Positions 34,611-46,612 of a stretch of DNA of 64,000 bases are shown here, one piece after another. The notes under the pieces were generated by a model, which saw only the letters and a list, made by a program, of their open reading frames with translations, was not told where the DNA came from and searched no databases. The stretch is from positions 49,884,501 through 49,948,500 of the forward strand of contig CM056573.1 in the NCBI GenBank assembly GCA_029721435.1, written 5' to 3'. The position numbers and the translations under genes were made by a program. This DNA comes from Gymnothorax reevesii (lineage: Eukaryota; Chordata; Actinopteri; Anguilliformes; Muraenidae). Position 1 is the stretch's first letter, and each line of letters begins with the position of its first letter.

Positions 34611-36074
34611 AGGTAGACCTAATGACTGCACTTCACGTAATACCTATAGGTAGCTTCAGCTGTTTCTATATAACGTGAACAATTTTTGAAGGAAAATATC
34701 ATACAGTGAGCACCATAATTGATAGGACTGTAAAGGCGGTCTCATCGATCTCGCTGAACCTTTTGGAAATGACAGCACTTTTTGTATTTGTACGCGTTAT
34801 CCTTTCATGTCTGCGTGCATCAGAAGTATTGTTTATTTTATCATAATGTAGAATAACTTAATCGTTTTTCACGTCAGGTGGCCTATCTTTGCTTGAAGTC
34901 TGTGACGCATAGACCTCACAAAACGCTGGTCGACTTCTCTGGTCTTGCTCTGCCAGGCCTGTGCTTCAGCCTTCTTCGGTTCCTCTTGGGGCCTTTTTGC
35001 GTGCTGTCTCCTCTTCAGCACTTCAAATGCACATGAAGTTGGATTCAGATCCAGCGATTAACTCTGCTAGCAGAACTAATATTGCAAAAAAAAAGTGTCC
35101 CTGTCCAATGATTTATGGTGCTGACTTTGTGTGGAGTATCTGCGTTATTAGCGCAGTTTCACATCACATAGGGGTGCAATTGTTTCCATGGAAAGTGTGG
35201 CATGTCACTGTATTGCTTACATGTGTATCATTTGCTGAAGAGATGCCCTTATTTCATGGCACTTTTTAGCTTATTGTACAGTTGAATAATTACTCAAGTA
35301 ACCCAGTAACAATTTTCAGGCAGCAATGATGCTTCCCAATTGGATATCTAGAACTGTGGCCTAATTAGGTGCTTACAGCCTCCACTGGCCTAATGCAGCG
35401 ATAGACTTCAGTGGTTTGAGCCCCACTGAGCCCTGTGTGATGGGCGTTGCTCTATTGCTCACCTGGGCTTTGACACGGCGGGGTTCATTGCAACCTCCCC
35501 CGCTGCTGCTCTTGTGCAGGACCATGTGGGGAAACGGGTCAGCCGCCATGGCAGACATGAATTATTGACGACCGTTCAGAACCCCCGAAGGAGTCCTTGT
35601 TTTGTCTCCTTTGCGAAGCCTCGCACCTCCGAAAACAGGCCGTGATATACTGCTCTTAGCGTGGCCGCAGCAGCAGCCAGAATCGAAGTGTGCGGCTTAG
35701 TGACTCGGCCCGTCAATTGGAAGTGTCAGTACTCGCCCACAAGTGGCCAAATGTGCCCTTTTTTTCTATGCCGTTGGGAAGTTGAGCTCTCGCTGTGAAA
35801 TACGGAAAGGCGATGCCGAACTGAAAGACTTGTCAGAAGCACTTGCTTTTCCAGTGTGATATCATCTCTGTGTCCCCTGAAACCATTTATCCTCTGTAAC
35901 GGAGACACAGGTTTGAGGCGATGGCCATTTGGACTAATTAGTCTTGGCAGGTGTAATCATTGCACCAGGTCAAAGGGCTGTTTAAAGCCTTTTGTGCCCA
36001 AATACGGAAATTTCTCTATTGTCTGATTGACTCCTCTGTCTGAATAACGGAGTTTTGGGAGTTTTTCGGTAGCC
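34611..36074 (+). other. presumed intron; candidate regulatory DNA
   Basis: No exon with splice sites found. The segment about 35370-36050 is higher in GC, free of repeat signatures and rich in potential factor sites such as TTGGCAGGTGTAATCATTGC (about 35944) and AGGTCAAAGGGC (about 35967), so it is a candidate conserved non-coding element. Frames at 34961-35269 (+) and 35373-35558 (-) do not look coding. Confidence 0.35.
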
Positions 36075-36200
36075 TAGAGATCCCCAGTCTTATCCAGGAA
36101 GGGCCATTGTGGGTGCAGGCTTTCATTCCAAACTAATCAAGGTCCTCAGCAAAGATTCAAATTCAAACTCATCATGTATCTCTGAATATTCGCCCTCAAT
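36075..36200 (+). repeat. fragment of a fish dispersed repeat
   Basis: The order CCCAGTCTTATCCAGGAAGG, GCCATTGTGGGTGCAGGC and TTTCATTCCAA parallels the 4693-4790 repeat (GAGCCTGGGGGACCACTGTG and then GTTTTCATTCCAACC). Only the left portion is present. Confidence 0.4.
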
Positions 36201-38612
36201 ATGTAAAATCTGCTACATCTGCTGTAAAATGCATCCAAATTTGCGCTGCAATGTATGTGCAACAATATATTTTACTATTTTATATCATGAATTTAATAAA
36301 AACATTGAGCATCTGGTCTCAATTAACTTGGGCAGTGCAGTCATGTTTGGATTTGTGAAAGCTGGGTGTCAAAGGGTTAAATAGCATGGGCTGTGGAATG
36401 CGGTAGAGGGATGTGCGTAGGATGGAGGAGACTGTTTCAAACCTTGCTGCATCTATACCTCTGTTACTTGGAACTGCCCTTCGGTTAACCATTGACACTA
36501 CTCTGGATCTTTTTGCTTTTTCATGACAGAAATCATATAAGCTATGTATTGTTTGAACTTGAAATTACGGTCAGATTATATTGCATTATGAACCCATCAA
36601 GTGGTCTGTAATGATGTCTGTTACTGTCTGATGTGTGGTTAGAGCTCAACGTGGCCTAGATAATGGTGGACTCAGGCTTCGGTGACATGTGGCTATTAGG
36701 GCTGCCTGACTTTAATATTGATTGCTGGTTGTGTAATGATACGTAGAGGTCACTGTGTCCCTATCATGAGTCCATCACAAGCTGTTCCTGACCAGAGGGC
36801 CTATTGAGGAGATTGATAGGGTGACAAATCGGTCTATATTGGGATTTGTTTTTTGTTTTGTTTTTTTTGCTGCTATTATTTACATGGAAGTTCACATGGA
36901 ACATACTTCTTTACTCATACCCACTCCTATTAGTGTTCATACGTTTAGAATTACTGTGGAGTACACGACATCTTTTGTGTTGTTTGTTTGGATCTTGTTT
37001 GCGGTTTTCTTATTTGCCTTGAGGTATTTTTTTTTTTTTGTAGAAAGAGGCTTGGTACAGGCTGTTCTGATTTGACAGAATCCAGATTTGCCCTTTATGT
37101 TGTGAAACGTCTGCATAATGTCCTCACATGTTTTCTTTATTGTGAAGAAGCAAAGCATTCTTCAGTGATGGCTCATGCGTCTCAGCCCCTGGCCACTTGC
37201 GTGTCCTCTGATTTTTGGAGTTCTGAGATCAGTCTCTGTATTTCTATTGCTTAGTTGTGTGACAACAGGGGCGTCATTATATATGGTTGCAGTACATTTG
37301 AAATGAAGGTTGTATGGATGGACGGCAGTAATAAAGAAGGAAGTGTACTTGGGTATTATTGGCACTGTGGATGCTCTCTCACATTCATCCTCCTGCTCTC
37401 CTGCCAAGAGAAGCCACCTACAGAAAGGCAGGGAGAGCTAATGTGAGGTGGGATCCACACTGCAGCCCACAGACAAACCCACAGGGCTGTAATTTGTGCT
37501 CAGTTATTTATCCTGTGCCCTCGTCTCTGTGACACTTTTTTGTAAAAGAGAAAAAGGCACTGTTTGCTCTCTAGCTGTACTGTGGAGCTTGTGCCCTTGT
37601 ATTTAAGTAATGAGAATCTGTTTGCACAGCGAAGAGAATGCCCCTTTGATTTGCAGCCCTTGGCTGCCGATATTGACAGCTCTCTGAATTTTACAGAGGT
37701 TTTGTTCCTCACTGTGCTCTGCACTGATCGCTCGATTGTTCATTATGCTTTGCCTTTTTGTTCCATGATGGAAGATCATGTGCCAGGATCCTGAACTTGG
37801 CAAAAATGTGACCTCACTCCTCCTTTAAATGGTTAATGTACTGTCCAGTGTCCCCCCCCCCCCCCCCAAGATTTGTTTATAGGCTGAGGATGCTTTAAAA
37901 TTGGCCTGATAAGTAAATGTTTTTCTTGTTGTATGCTCATTAACTGAATAGTCTGTGTGCAGCAGACTTCTAGGTATTGAAGACACGCTGTTCTGTTTTA
38001 ACAGCCTTGCACAGGTTTAGATCATTTTCAGTTCATTGGTGCAATTTTATTATCTGTGAGTGTACATCTCTGTATTGCTTATGGCTTCACTTGGTCTGGC
38101 AGTATTGAGCTCGCATTAATCCACATGATATAGGCACCAACAGGCATTGTTTGAGGTGCATGCTAACACATTTCAGCTTCAGATAGCAACACTTGGTGGG
38201 AGTTTTTCTATTCTGTTGTTGATTTATTTGGTGAAACAGGCTTTTAACCCCCTGTAATTGACTTGTAAATCAACTTAAGACTGTAATTTTGCTTTCAGGC
38301 AGAGGACTTTGGCTTCATCTGCTTTGTGATAATGACCCTCCTCTAGAAGCATATTCATGAAGGAGTCTCTTTGTTGCGAAGTACTAATCCAATGATATAG
38401 CCTGGAAAAGTGCTTTATAATGGGATCTGTGTTCTGTTTTTGATTGAGGATAAGGCCTACATGTGATGCTTTTGTGAAGTGAAAAATATAATCGATTATT
38501 GTAGGCCTGCATAAATACGAAGTATAATTAATAATCTATTTTGGAGTCTCGAGGTTGTTCCTTGCTTTTCATAAAGCCTGCATCAATGAAGTTATGGAAA
38601 AATAATGATTAT
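36201..38612 (+). other. presumed intron, no gene seen
   Basis: No recognisable exon. It contains T-runs near 36860 and 37027 and a C-run at 37851-37867. The stretch about 38290-38400 is repeat-free and could be conserved non-coding sequence. Confidence 0.35.
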
Positions 38613-39071
38613 CTATCGAGTCTGTATCGATATTGTTTTTTTTTTTTTTTGGGTGTGGGTTCTTTTTTTACGGCGTAGGACCGCCATGGGGCGAACATCC
38701 AAGTTTTCCCTTTTTCCTTTTTTAAACCTGACGCAGTCTTGAACGACGAAAGTGTCAAACATCTAAGGGCACGAGAAATGTTTCCGGGAAAAAAAACTTG
38801 ACTGTTTCGGCGACATGCTGTACGGAACCAAGTAAAGGACCACAGGATTGTCTCTTTTTAAGCAATTAGGTTACTCTAATCTTGTCCCTGTTTACTTTGC
38901 TCAATTAGTAATCAGACAGGCGATTCACTTTTTTACTTAGCTGAATGAGTAGAGCTGTCTATTAAGACAGCATGTTTGATTGCCGCATTCTGAAAGTTAA
39001 ATGGCCCTAGATTTGCAAGAAGGCATATTTTGGCCATTTCGTGTGATTGTGATCATTTATAGCTCACATTC

Positions 39072-40655
39072 CAGGGCTCCAGACTAACTTTTTGCATTGG
39101 TTGCACTGGTGCGCCTAACCTTTTTTTTTTAGGTGCACCAGCACAATAATTAGGTGCACCCAAATTTTTCATTGCGTCGCCTTTAACGCCATAAGGTCAC
39201 CTTTTTATCGCTCTCCATAACTTTCATATAATGTGAATGATTTTCAAACAAGAATAAGGTGTAGAGAAATGCCTGTCTTTAGTTCATTGAAATGCTCTCA
39301 CTAAAAGCTAAAATTATTGCTCTCGAAGTGAACCTTCTGTTAATTATGAAAATGACTTAGTACAGGTCAGGACTAATAATTGTTCTAAACAGAAGTTTTT
39401 TGCAACCCAATTCTCTGTTCGTGTTCCGCAACTGGACTGAATTTAGCCCATGATTTAATCGCTGTGAGATCGCATACGGAGAGAAACCGTGTCTTCGGTT
39501 GCCAATTACGATAATCGGAAAACGCGTCAATAAATGAAAATGATTGAGAACTACTAATTGCTGTCAAAAAGGGACGTGTCTCAGCACCTCCGCTGGCTAC
39601 GCCACTGGATCACACGCTCCTTGGTAGAGACGTCTGTGTCGCTGTCAGTCATGAAGGACATGTATGTGGCGTTTCCGATGTCCGCAGCTGTATTTCGCTT
39701 TAAGGTGTCGGCTATTACCACAATTAATTGGGCACATTCCGTATCATTTCAATACGTCGGGTTAATGTTTAATCCATTTTTCTTCGGCAACTCCTCTTTG
39801 GCAATGTTGTATGCAACATTCTTCGGAGGACCTGATTACTCTCAGCCACTGAAATGCAGATGGGAGAGGGGCCACTTTCTGTGCGCTCTTGTCACGGCAC
39901 AACGTGTGTTTTTAGACAAATTATGTTTTTTTTAAAGTTTCGATACGAAACGTTGTTGACCCGTTCACGAATGCACTATTTCCGGCCACATTCTGGCCGC
40001 ACTCCTGACAGTACATGCAGTGCATTGCGTTACGTCCTTTCTTTTACTTCAGCCAGGGAAATTGTTTCAGCCAGTCCTGTCTGACGGAATATATTTCGGC
40101 CTTTTTAATTTGGGTCCCAGAGCCGGGCTCTATCCCACACTCGGTTGACACCTCCTCTGGTCCCGGGTCTGATGCTGTCGGGGCTTGGCATCTCACTAGG
40201 GAGCGGCTCCGTTTCTTGACGGAATGGACATTCGGAAGTGGGGATGGATGAGATTATAGTGGTAGGGCTGGTTGTAGGCTTAGTTTTCTTGATGAAAAAA
40301 CTTTCAATATTTCGGCCTCTCTTCATTTTCCCTCGTTTTGTCGCGTTTAGTTTATTTTTTCGTTTCAGTTTGTCAGCCACTCTGGCACTCAGGTCGCGCG
40401 CCACTTTTAACCCACACAACTTACAGGACCAATCAGAGGCGAAGACTCGCCCGAGCTCTGTCTCTTATTGGTTTAGAACACGGTATGATCCTACCATGAT
40501 GAGTGTGTGAGTTCGGTCACAGGCTAACACAGAGCGATGATGCGCTTGCGAAATAAATTTAAGTTTTAACCCGGGCATCATCAGGTGCACCAGTGCGACC
40601 TAGCAAAATTATTAGTCGCACTCTTAAAATTTTTGGTCGCATTTTTAGAGCCCTG
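39072..40655 (-). mobile_element. hAT-like element nested in the inverted repeat, 5-bp duplication
   Basis: The left end CAGGGCTCCAGACTAAC and, inverted, the right end CAGGGCTCTAAAAATG define it, with GCACTGGTGC-type subterminal motifs on both sides. Comparing the host arm with its intact partner at 41360-41380 shows that the pre-insertion site read CTCACATTCACG, so CATTC (39067-39071 and 40656-40660) is the target duplication. Five bases is shorter than the usual eight of hAT, as known for some hAT groups. The minus strand carries a possible transposase start (40105-40419); the rest of the gene is absent. Confidence 0.65.
40105..40419 (-). pseudogene. possible N-terminal remnant of a hAT transposase
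   Basis: A 104-codon open frame ending within the nested hAT element. It contains a basic stretch and the phrase KRGRNIESFFIKKTKP (near codon 33), which resembles the short SFF-containing start of many animal hAT transposases and their domesticated relatives. It is followed by a serine- and proline-rich linker. No BED finger, RNase-H core or dimerisation region follows. Recognition rests on one short motif, so chance resemblance is possible. Confidence 0.35.
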
Positions 40656-40894
40656 CATTCACGTTTCATCCGCTTTAATGTTTTCCACCTTGTGTATATT
40701 TTAGACGCTTGAAATCCAGGGCGATCTGAAAATAAATTTACTATTTTTACTATTAATTTACTATTTTTTTTTATTTACTATTAACTCTATTTTTATTTTA
40801 TCATTATAGATGATAAAAATACCACAATCAGAGATGAAATGCTGAGTCAGGATGTGGCGATGTTGAACAAGGATTTTTTTTTTTTTTTTTTTTT

Positions 40895-41250
40895 TTTTAA
40901 GTGTGATGAGACAACTTCCCATCATGGGGTGTGTAGGCAGTCGCGTGCAATTTCTTTAAACATACACACCTGAAGCGCTTTAAAACGATTTAAAATGCCG
41001 TCGGGAAGAAGCCGGAGTTTAGACTTCGCTAATTGCAGGTGCTCTGTCCTTCCCTAAATCTGCTCCCGTGTACTTGGCCTAAATAACAATCAAGAAATTT
41101 AGCCAGTAGCCTATAATGATCAAGATGTGATGATGAAAAGCAGACAAACCTAACTGGGCTACCGTGTTAGATGGAAAGAATTCCAGTTTGAATAATTAGA
41201 AAAAATCTTCCTCTGAATTACATCTCTTGTTGTAGCATTTTAGGACACTA
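40895..41250 (+). repeat. ~370-bp repeat, copy 1
   Basis: Same orientation and order as 45425-45810. Shared blocks include GATGAGACAACTT or AATGAGACAACTT, ATGGGGTG, CCTAAATCTGCTCC, ACAATCAAG, TTTAGC and GCCTATAATGAT. It lies in the loop of the giant inverted repeat and so is internal sequence of that element family. Confidence 0.65.
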
Positions 41251-41800
41251 TCCAAGATTAATTTAAAACAGATTTGTTATCAGATCGACCTGGAGTTAAA
41301 AGCGTCTAAAAACTACACAAGGTGGAAAACATTCTGAAAAGCAGATGAAAGGTGAATGTGAGATAAATTATCACAGTCGCACGAAATGCCGTGGCAATGG
41401 CTGTTGTGTTCAAGCTGTGCTGTTCTATGCCCATTTAAATTTCAAAATGCAGCAAGCAAACATGTTGTCTTATTAAACAGGTCTACTCACTCAACTTAAA
41501 GAGTAAACGAATCCACCATTTGATTGCTAATCAGGCAAAGTAAACGGGAACAGGTCTTAGAGTTGCCTAATTGGTTAATAGATGACGATTTTGTCTTCCC
41601 TTGCTTGGCTCCTCTTGCCGAAAAATACTGTTGTCAGTCAAGTTTTTTCCGGAAGCATTTCCCATGCCCTTTGATGTTCAGCACTTTCGTTCAGGACATC
41701 ACGGGGGTTAATAAAGGAAAAGCTCGGATGTTGGCCCCATGGTAGCAGGTGGTGTTACTACGCTTTAAAAAAACATTGATTCAGAATTGTTACACTCCTA

Positions 41801-43233
41801 GAAAAGATGAGCTATTTACAATGTCTTCACATGGAAAAACTTGCTCATGGATGTTAGAACTCCTCACTAAAGGCTCATTTGCTGACAAATCTAGATCGGG
41901 GTACATGAAAGTTGATCAAGTTTGTTAAACGCCACATGTGCAATGTTGTATTACAAACAAAGAGCTGGAGATTATGGATTAGTCACCCATTATTCATGGG
42001 CTTAGCTGCTAACCATCACTGTAAATCAGGCTTACATTTATGTTCCCTACATTTGAGTGTTTTAATGACCTCTGATAGCTGTATATTCATTGTTTGTGAA
42101 AAGGGCTGGAACCCAAAGCACAGGCTGGAAATGGGGCAAGCTATAGGATCAGATATTTCTTTGTAAGATGCTCAATTGATTGCTGACGAATCTTGCTGCT
42201 TGCCATCTTTATCCTGCTTTCAAAACTGTTACTTTACATTATTATTTTCTGCATCACAGTATTTTCAGGAGTTTTCCTGCCTTTCAGTTAAGCTTTAACA
42301 GCCATTTGTATTTCCAGACTGGAGTCTTTGTTGTGGTGTTTGCCTGCTCAGCCCCATCTTGAAGTGAGCTTCTTTTGGTTCTATAGTTTGCTACATTCAG
42401 TGGGAGGCAGCTGGTCATTTTAACTGAATTGTTCCTGGGACTTTATGTGCAGTGTGCATTGTGTGCGAGTGGACTGGCTGCTTGTGCAGGGTGCATGCCT
42501 GTTCTTTCCTCATGCCCTGTGCATGCTGGGATGTGGTTAGAACTCCTGCCGCACTGATTAGGATTGTGGGGGCTGGAGGATTGATGGATGTAATTCTCAT
42601 AACTTTTACCATTTTCTTTATTGATTATTTGAGATTCCTGGGTACTCTTGATATGGTTCCTAGCATTTCACTCTGTATAACCATTAGCAGGAAGTTTGGT
42701 GGCAATGAAATGGAGACACTAAATTGTTGAGAGAGGTTTGGTGAAGTGTTAAGAACTCACTTTCTAAATCAAGGTTGGCCAATATGGCATTACGTTTATG
42801 TTGCAAGAATTTCAACTGTAAAAGGAAACTGGCAACAGTTTGCACATTATGGGTCTTAGTCATGTGAGGAAAGGGGATGTTGGGCAAGTTGCATTTTCTC
42901 TTTATATATTTTAATATTTCTGCCATCAGGCCTGCATATGCAGGTGTTGCAGTTAGGAATTTTTAACACCACAGGTGTGCACTGGATCACTGCCTGGATT
43001 ATGCTGTGGTTGTGGTTATAATGCCTATATTATGACCATGCTGTTTGTAAGTGCATAATAAAAGTTATTGTGCTCTAGAATCCTACTATAATCGGTTCTG
43101 CTGTCTGAATCTACTTTTCCTCAGTCGGTCGGCCAATCAGTCTGAAACTGCACATGACTGGGTATTGAGCATTGGCATATGTGGGAGCTGACCAAGCTAC
43201 TTTTTCAACTTCCTAAATTTAGTGATATATATA
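41801..43233 (+). other. presumed intron, no gene seen
   Basis: AT-rich unique-looking sequence. Open frames at 41912-42166 and 42452-42730 have no domains or splice context. Confidence 0.4.
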
Positions 43234-44832
43234 CAGTGGCGCTTGAAAGTTTGTGAACCCTTTAGAATTTTCTAGATTTCTGCATAACTATGACCTAAAA
43301 CATCATCAGATTTTTACACAAGGCCTATAAGTAGATAAAGAGAACCCAGTTAAACAAATGAGGCAAAAATATTATACTTGGTCATTTATTTATTGAGGAA
43401 AATGATCCAATATTACATATCTGTGAGGGGCAAAAGTATGTGAACCTTTGCTTTCAGTATCTGGTGTGACCCCCTTGTGCAGCAATAACTGCAACTAAAC
43501 GTTTCCTGTAACTGTTGATCAGTCCTGCACATTGGCTTGGAGGAATTTTAGCCCATTCCTCAGTACAGAACAGCTTCAACTCTGGGATGTTAGTGGGTTT
43601 CCTCACATGAACTGCTCGCTTCAGGTCCTTCCACAACATTTCGATTGGATTAAGGTCAGGACTTTGACTTGGCCATTCCAAAACATTAACTTTACTCTTC
43701 TTTAACCATTCTTTGGTAGAACGACTTGTGTGCTTAGGGTTGTTGTCTTGCTGCATGACCCACCTTCTCTTGAGATTCAGTTCATGGACAGATGTCCTGA
43801 CATTTTCCTTTAGAATTTTCAGGTATAATTCAGAATTCAATTTTCTTTCAATGATGGCAAGCTGTCCTGGCCCAGACACAGCTAAACAGGCCCAAACCAT
43901 GATACCACCACCACCATGTTTCACAGATGGGATAATGTTCTTATGCTGGAATGCAGTGTTTTCCTTTTTCCAAACATAACACTTCTCATTTAAACCAAAA
44001 AGTTCTATTTTGGTCACATCTGTCCACAAAACATTTTTCCAATAGCCTTCTGGTTTGTTCACGTGATCTTTAGCAAACTGCAGATGAGCAGCAATGATGA
44101 GCAGGAGAGCAGTGGCTTTCTCCTTGCAACCCTGCCATGCACGCCATTGTTGTTCAGTTGATGGTGGACTCATGAACATTAACATTAGCCAGTGTGAGCC
44201 AGGCCTTCAGTTGCTTAGAAGTTACCCTGGGGTCCTTTGTGACCTCGCCGACTATTACACGACTTGCTCTTGGAGTGATCTTTGTTGGTCGACAACTCCT
44301 GGGGAGGGTAACAATGGTCTTGAATTTCCTCCATTTGTATACAATCTGTCTGACTGTGGACTGGTGGAGTCCAAACTCTTTAGAGATGGTTTTGTAACCT
44401 TTTCCAGCCTGATGAGCATCAACAACGCTTTTTCTGAGGTCCTCAGAAATCTCCTTCGTTCGTGCCATGATACACTTCCACAAACATGTGTTGTGAAGAT
44501 CAGACTTTGATAAATCCCTGATCTTTAAATAAAACAGGGTGCCCACTCACACCTGATGGTCATCCCATTGATTGAAAACACCGGACTCTAATTTCACCTT
44601 CAAATGAATCACTAATCCTAGAGGTTCACATACTTTTGCCCCTCACAGATATGTAATATTGGACCATTTTCCTCAATAAATAAATAACCAAGTATAATAT
44701 TTTTGTCTCATTTGTTTAACTAGGTTTTCTTTATCTACTTTCAGGACTTGTGTGAAAATCTGATGATGTTTTAGGCCATATTTATGCAGAAATATAGAAA
44801 ATTTTAAAGGGTTCACAAACTTTCAAGCGCCA

Positions 44833-44835
<3 letters not shown>
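43234..44835 (-). mobile_element. Tc1-type transposon with symmetric 214-bp inverted repeats
   Basis: The ends read CAGTGGCGCTTGAAAGTTTG in both directions. Inverted similarity extends 214 bp at each side (43234-43447 and 44622-44835). Each arm contains an outer and an inner direct repeat (GTTTGTGAACCCTTTA and GTATGTGAACCTTTGC), the IR/DR plan used by Sleeping Beauty-type elements. The transposase on the minus strand is broken by a frameshift. The element sits in a TA-rich run, consistent with TA targeting: TA precedes the left end and TGTATATA follows the right end. Confidence 0.92.
43454..44468 (-). pseudogene. Tc1-like transposase split by one frameshift
   Basis: The start at 44468 gives MARTKEISEDLRK, the usual beginning of fish Tc1-like transposases. 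The first part carries the helix-turn-helix DNA-binding domain (SKEFGLHQSTVRQIVYKW) and PTKITPRASR, and it stops at 44154. A small deletion near 44155-44165 shifts the frame. The second part (43454-44185) carries the core: WTDVTK with the first Asp kept but the usual following Glu replaced by Val, QQDNNPKHTS with the second Asp, and SPDLNPIEMLWKDLK with the Glu, giving DD34E spacing. It ends GGHTRY, as in intact family members. The few lesions suggest fairly recent loss of function. Confidence 0.9.

Positions 44836-44871
<36 letters not shown>
44836..44871. repeat. (TA)n microsatellite at the Tc1 insertion site
   Basis: About 16 TA units directly after the right end of the Tc1 element. A short TA run also precedes the left end (43225-43233). 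Confidence 0.9.
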
Positions 44872-45289
44872 AATTTGGTTACTGCATATTAAGGCCGACA
44901 TTCAATTTGCCCAACAGGTATTGCAATTGACTCTTCCAAGATTCCGTACCTCCTCGACTGAGAGATGGTGTTTGTATTTTGTCTCCTCATTCACTTGCAT
45001 TGCAAATATGACAGTGGCTGAATATATGATTTTTACATAGTCTATCCAATACCATGTGTTTCTTGACTTTTTTTTTTTTTTTTTTTTTTAATATCTTGAT
45101 GGGTGTGGACAAATTTTCACGGAAAAGTGTTTTAATAGTTTGGTCCAATTTTACTGACACTGATGCCATGATACACTGCTTAATGTAAACACACAGGCCT
45201 TGGTGAGTTAGCAGTGAGACTAGAGTAACTTGGTAACAGTCAGTGACATGTCTTGTGTCTGAAGGACTGAATCTACCTGTGTTTAAAAT
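44872..45289 (+). other. no gene seen
   Basis: Non-coding. A T-run lies near 45068-45089. Confidence 0.4.
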
Positions 45290-45815
45290 AGTTGTGCAAC
45301 GGATCATCGATGATCCGTACTGATCCCTGTTCTTTGTTTGGTACGCACATGATCCGCGGATTGGTTGATTGGGGGGGGGGCTGTTGTGCTTACGGTGTGA
45401 TGTTATCGATTCACAATGATCTTAAAGCGAAATGAGACAACTTGCCGCTATGGGGTGCGTGTACGCCGTTGCATCCCATTTCTTCTTGAAACATACAAGT
45501 GGTCTGAGATGAATGACAATCGTTTGAAGTGCTTCTGGGAAGATAATTCAGATTAGAATTCCTCTCATTGTCGGCGAGGCTGAGCAGCTTCCATCACCGT
45601 TTAAGGCTGAACTGGCCAACCCTAAATCTGCTCCTGTATAATATGCCTCAAATGACAATCAAGCAATTTAGCTTGTTGCCTATAATGATTATGAAGTGAT
45701 AGAGAAGTGCTGAGAGACGTAACTGCGCTACAATGTTAAATTGGAAGAATGCTAATAATCTAAAGAATTACAAAAAAAAAAACCATGTCCAAACTCTCGT
45801 TGTAGCGTTTTAGCT
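45290..45815 (+). repeat. DNA repeat with GTGCAACGGATC start, copy 2
   Basis: It starts GTGCAACGGATCATCGATGA near 45292 and, from 45425, runs parallel to 40895-41250. A run of ten G residues lies near 45372. It is non-coding and likely a piece of the same family as the giant inverted repeat element. Confidence 0.5.
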
Positions 45816-46612
45816 GTTTTTTTTTTTTTAAACTCTTTCACCCTGGTCTTTCCATCAGAGGGTTACCTAACCCTGCTTCACCATACCTTCTCCAAACTTG
45901 TTCCCATTTAGGTTTCCCAATTAGTAACTTGGCATTAATTAGTTTAGATGCGAGAATCAGTCAGTAGTGCTGAGCTCCCACAAGTGCTTCGCCTAAGTAA
46001 GGATGTAAAAATAAGCAATTTTCGAACTCAACCAAAATGATAAAAATTGATCTGGCTCTTTGATAAATGTGGTTGTCCTCTAAATGTGGCCCAATATGTC
46101 AAAAATTACAGCAAAAATACTTCATTGCTTTATCTAGCATAACCTTTCAGTGACCTGATGAAGGAAAAAAAATTGATCAGAATTTTTTGCGAATCATTTT
46201 ATCAATTGATTAGTGATTGTTTAGCACATCTGAAAAACAATTAGCAAAAATTAGAAAACATCATATCAGATTTTAAATGATAAAGGATTTTTTCATTCTT
46301 TCCGAATGACAAATTACAAATACAGTGGAAATACAACTCCACTTCAAAAGCAAAACAAATTATTTCCAAAATTAATCAATTTTACCATGAAAAATCATAA
46401 TTTAGTACAGCACACTTCTGTTTCCCAATGAAATTTCTGCAAAATACTTGTAATCTGCAGTACAGCTGCCTTATCTATACCTTACTGTAGCATAATGTTG
46501 TTTAACACCTGATCAGAAATGTGAAAGGATCCATTCCCATTAAAATCCAGTCACACAAGGCTCTCTCCGGCTCAGTCACATTTTGACATCTCAACATTAT
46601 GTATTTGAATGA
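45816..46612. other. no gene seen
   Basis: AT-rich non-coding sequence without recognised element ends. Confidence 0.4.

Larger units (their letters stand above)
38613..41800. mobile_element. old DNA element with ~500-bp inverted arms, interrupted by a hAT insertion
   Basis: Left sequence from about 38660 to 39071, continuing at 40656-40732, matches right sequence 41281 to about 41760 in inverted orientation. Paired blocks include CCATGGGGCGAACATCC with GTTGGCCCCATGG, GAAAGTGTCAAACATCTAAG with CTTTGATGTTCAGCACTTTC, GTTTACTTTGCTC with AAAGTAAAC, and GTTTTCCACCTTGTGTA with ACACAAGGTGGAAAAC. The right terminus TTACACTCCTA (ending 41800) resembles a hAT end read outward, while the left end is decayed. 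The centre (40733-41280) is shared with 45425-45810. Arms are diverged, so the element is old. Confidence 0.65.

Noticed and set aside
39558..39935. 125-codon plus-strand open frame
   Set aside because: It lies inside the nested hAT-like element, antisense to the possible transposase remnant, with no recognisable domain.
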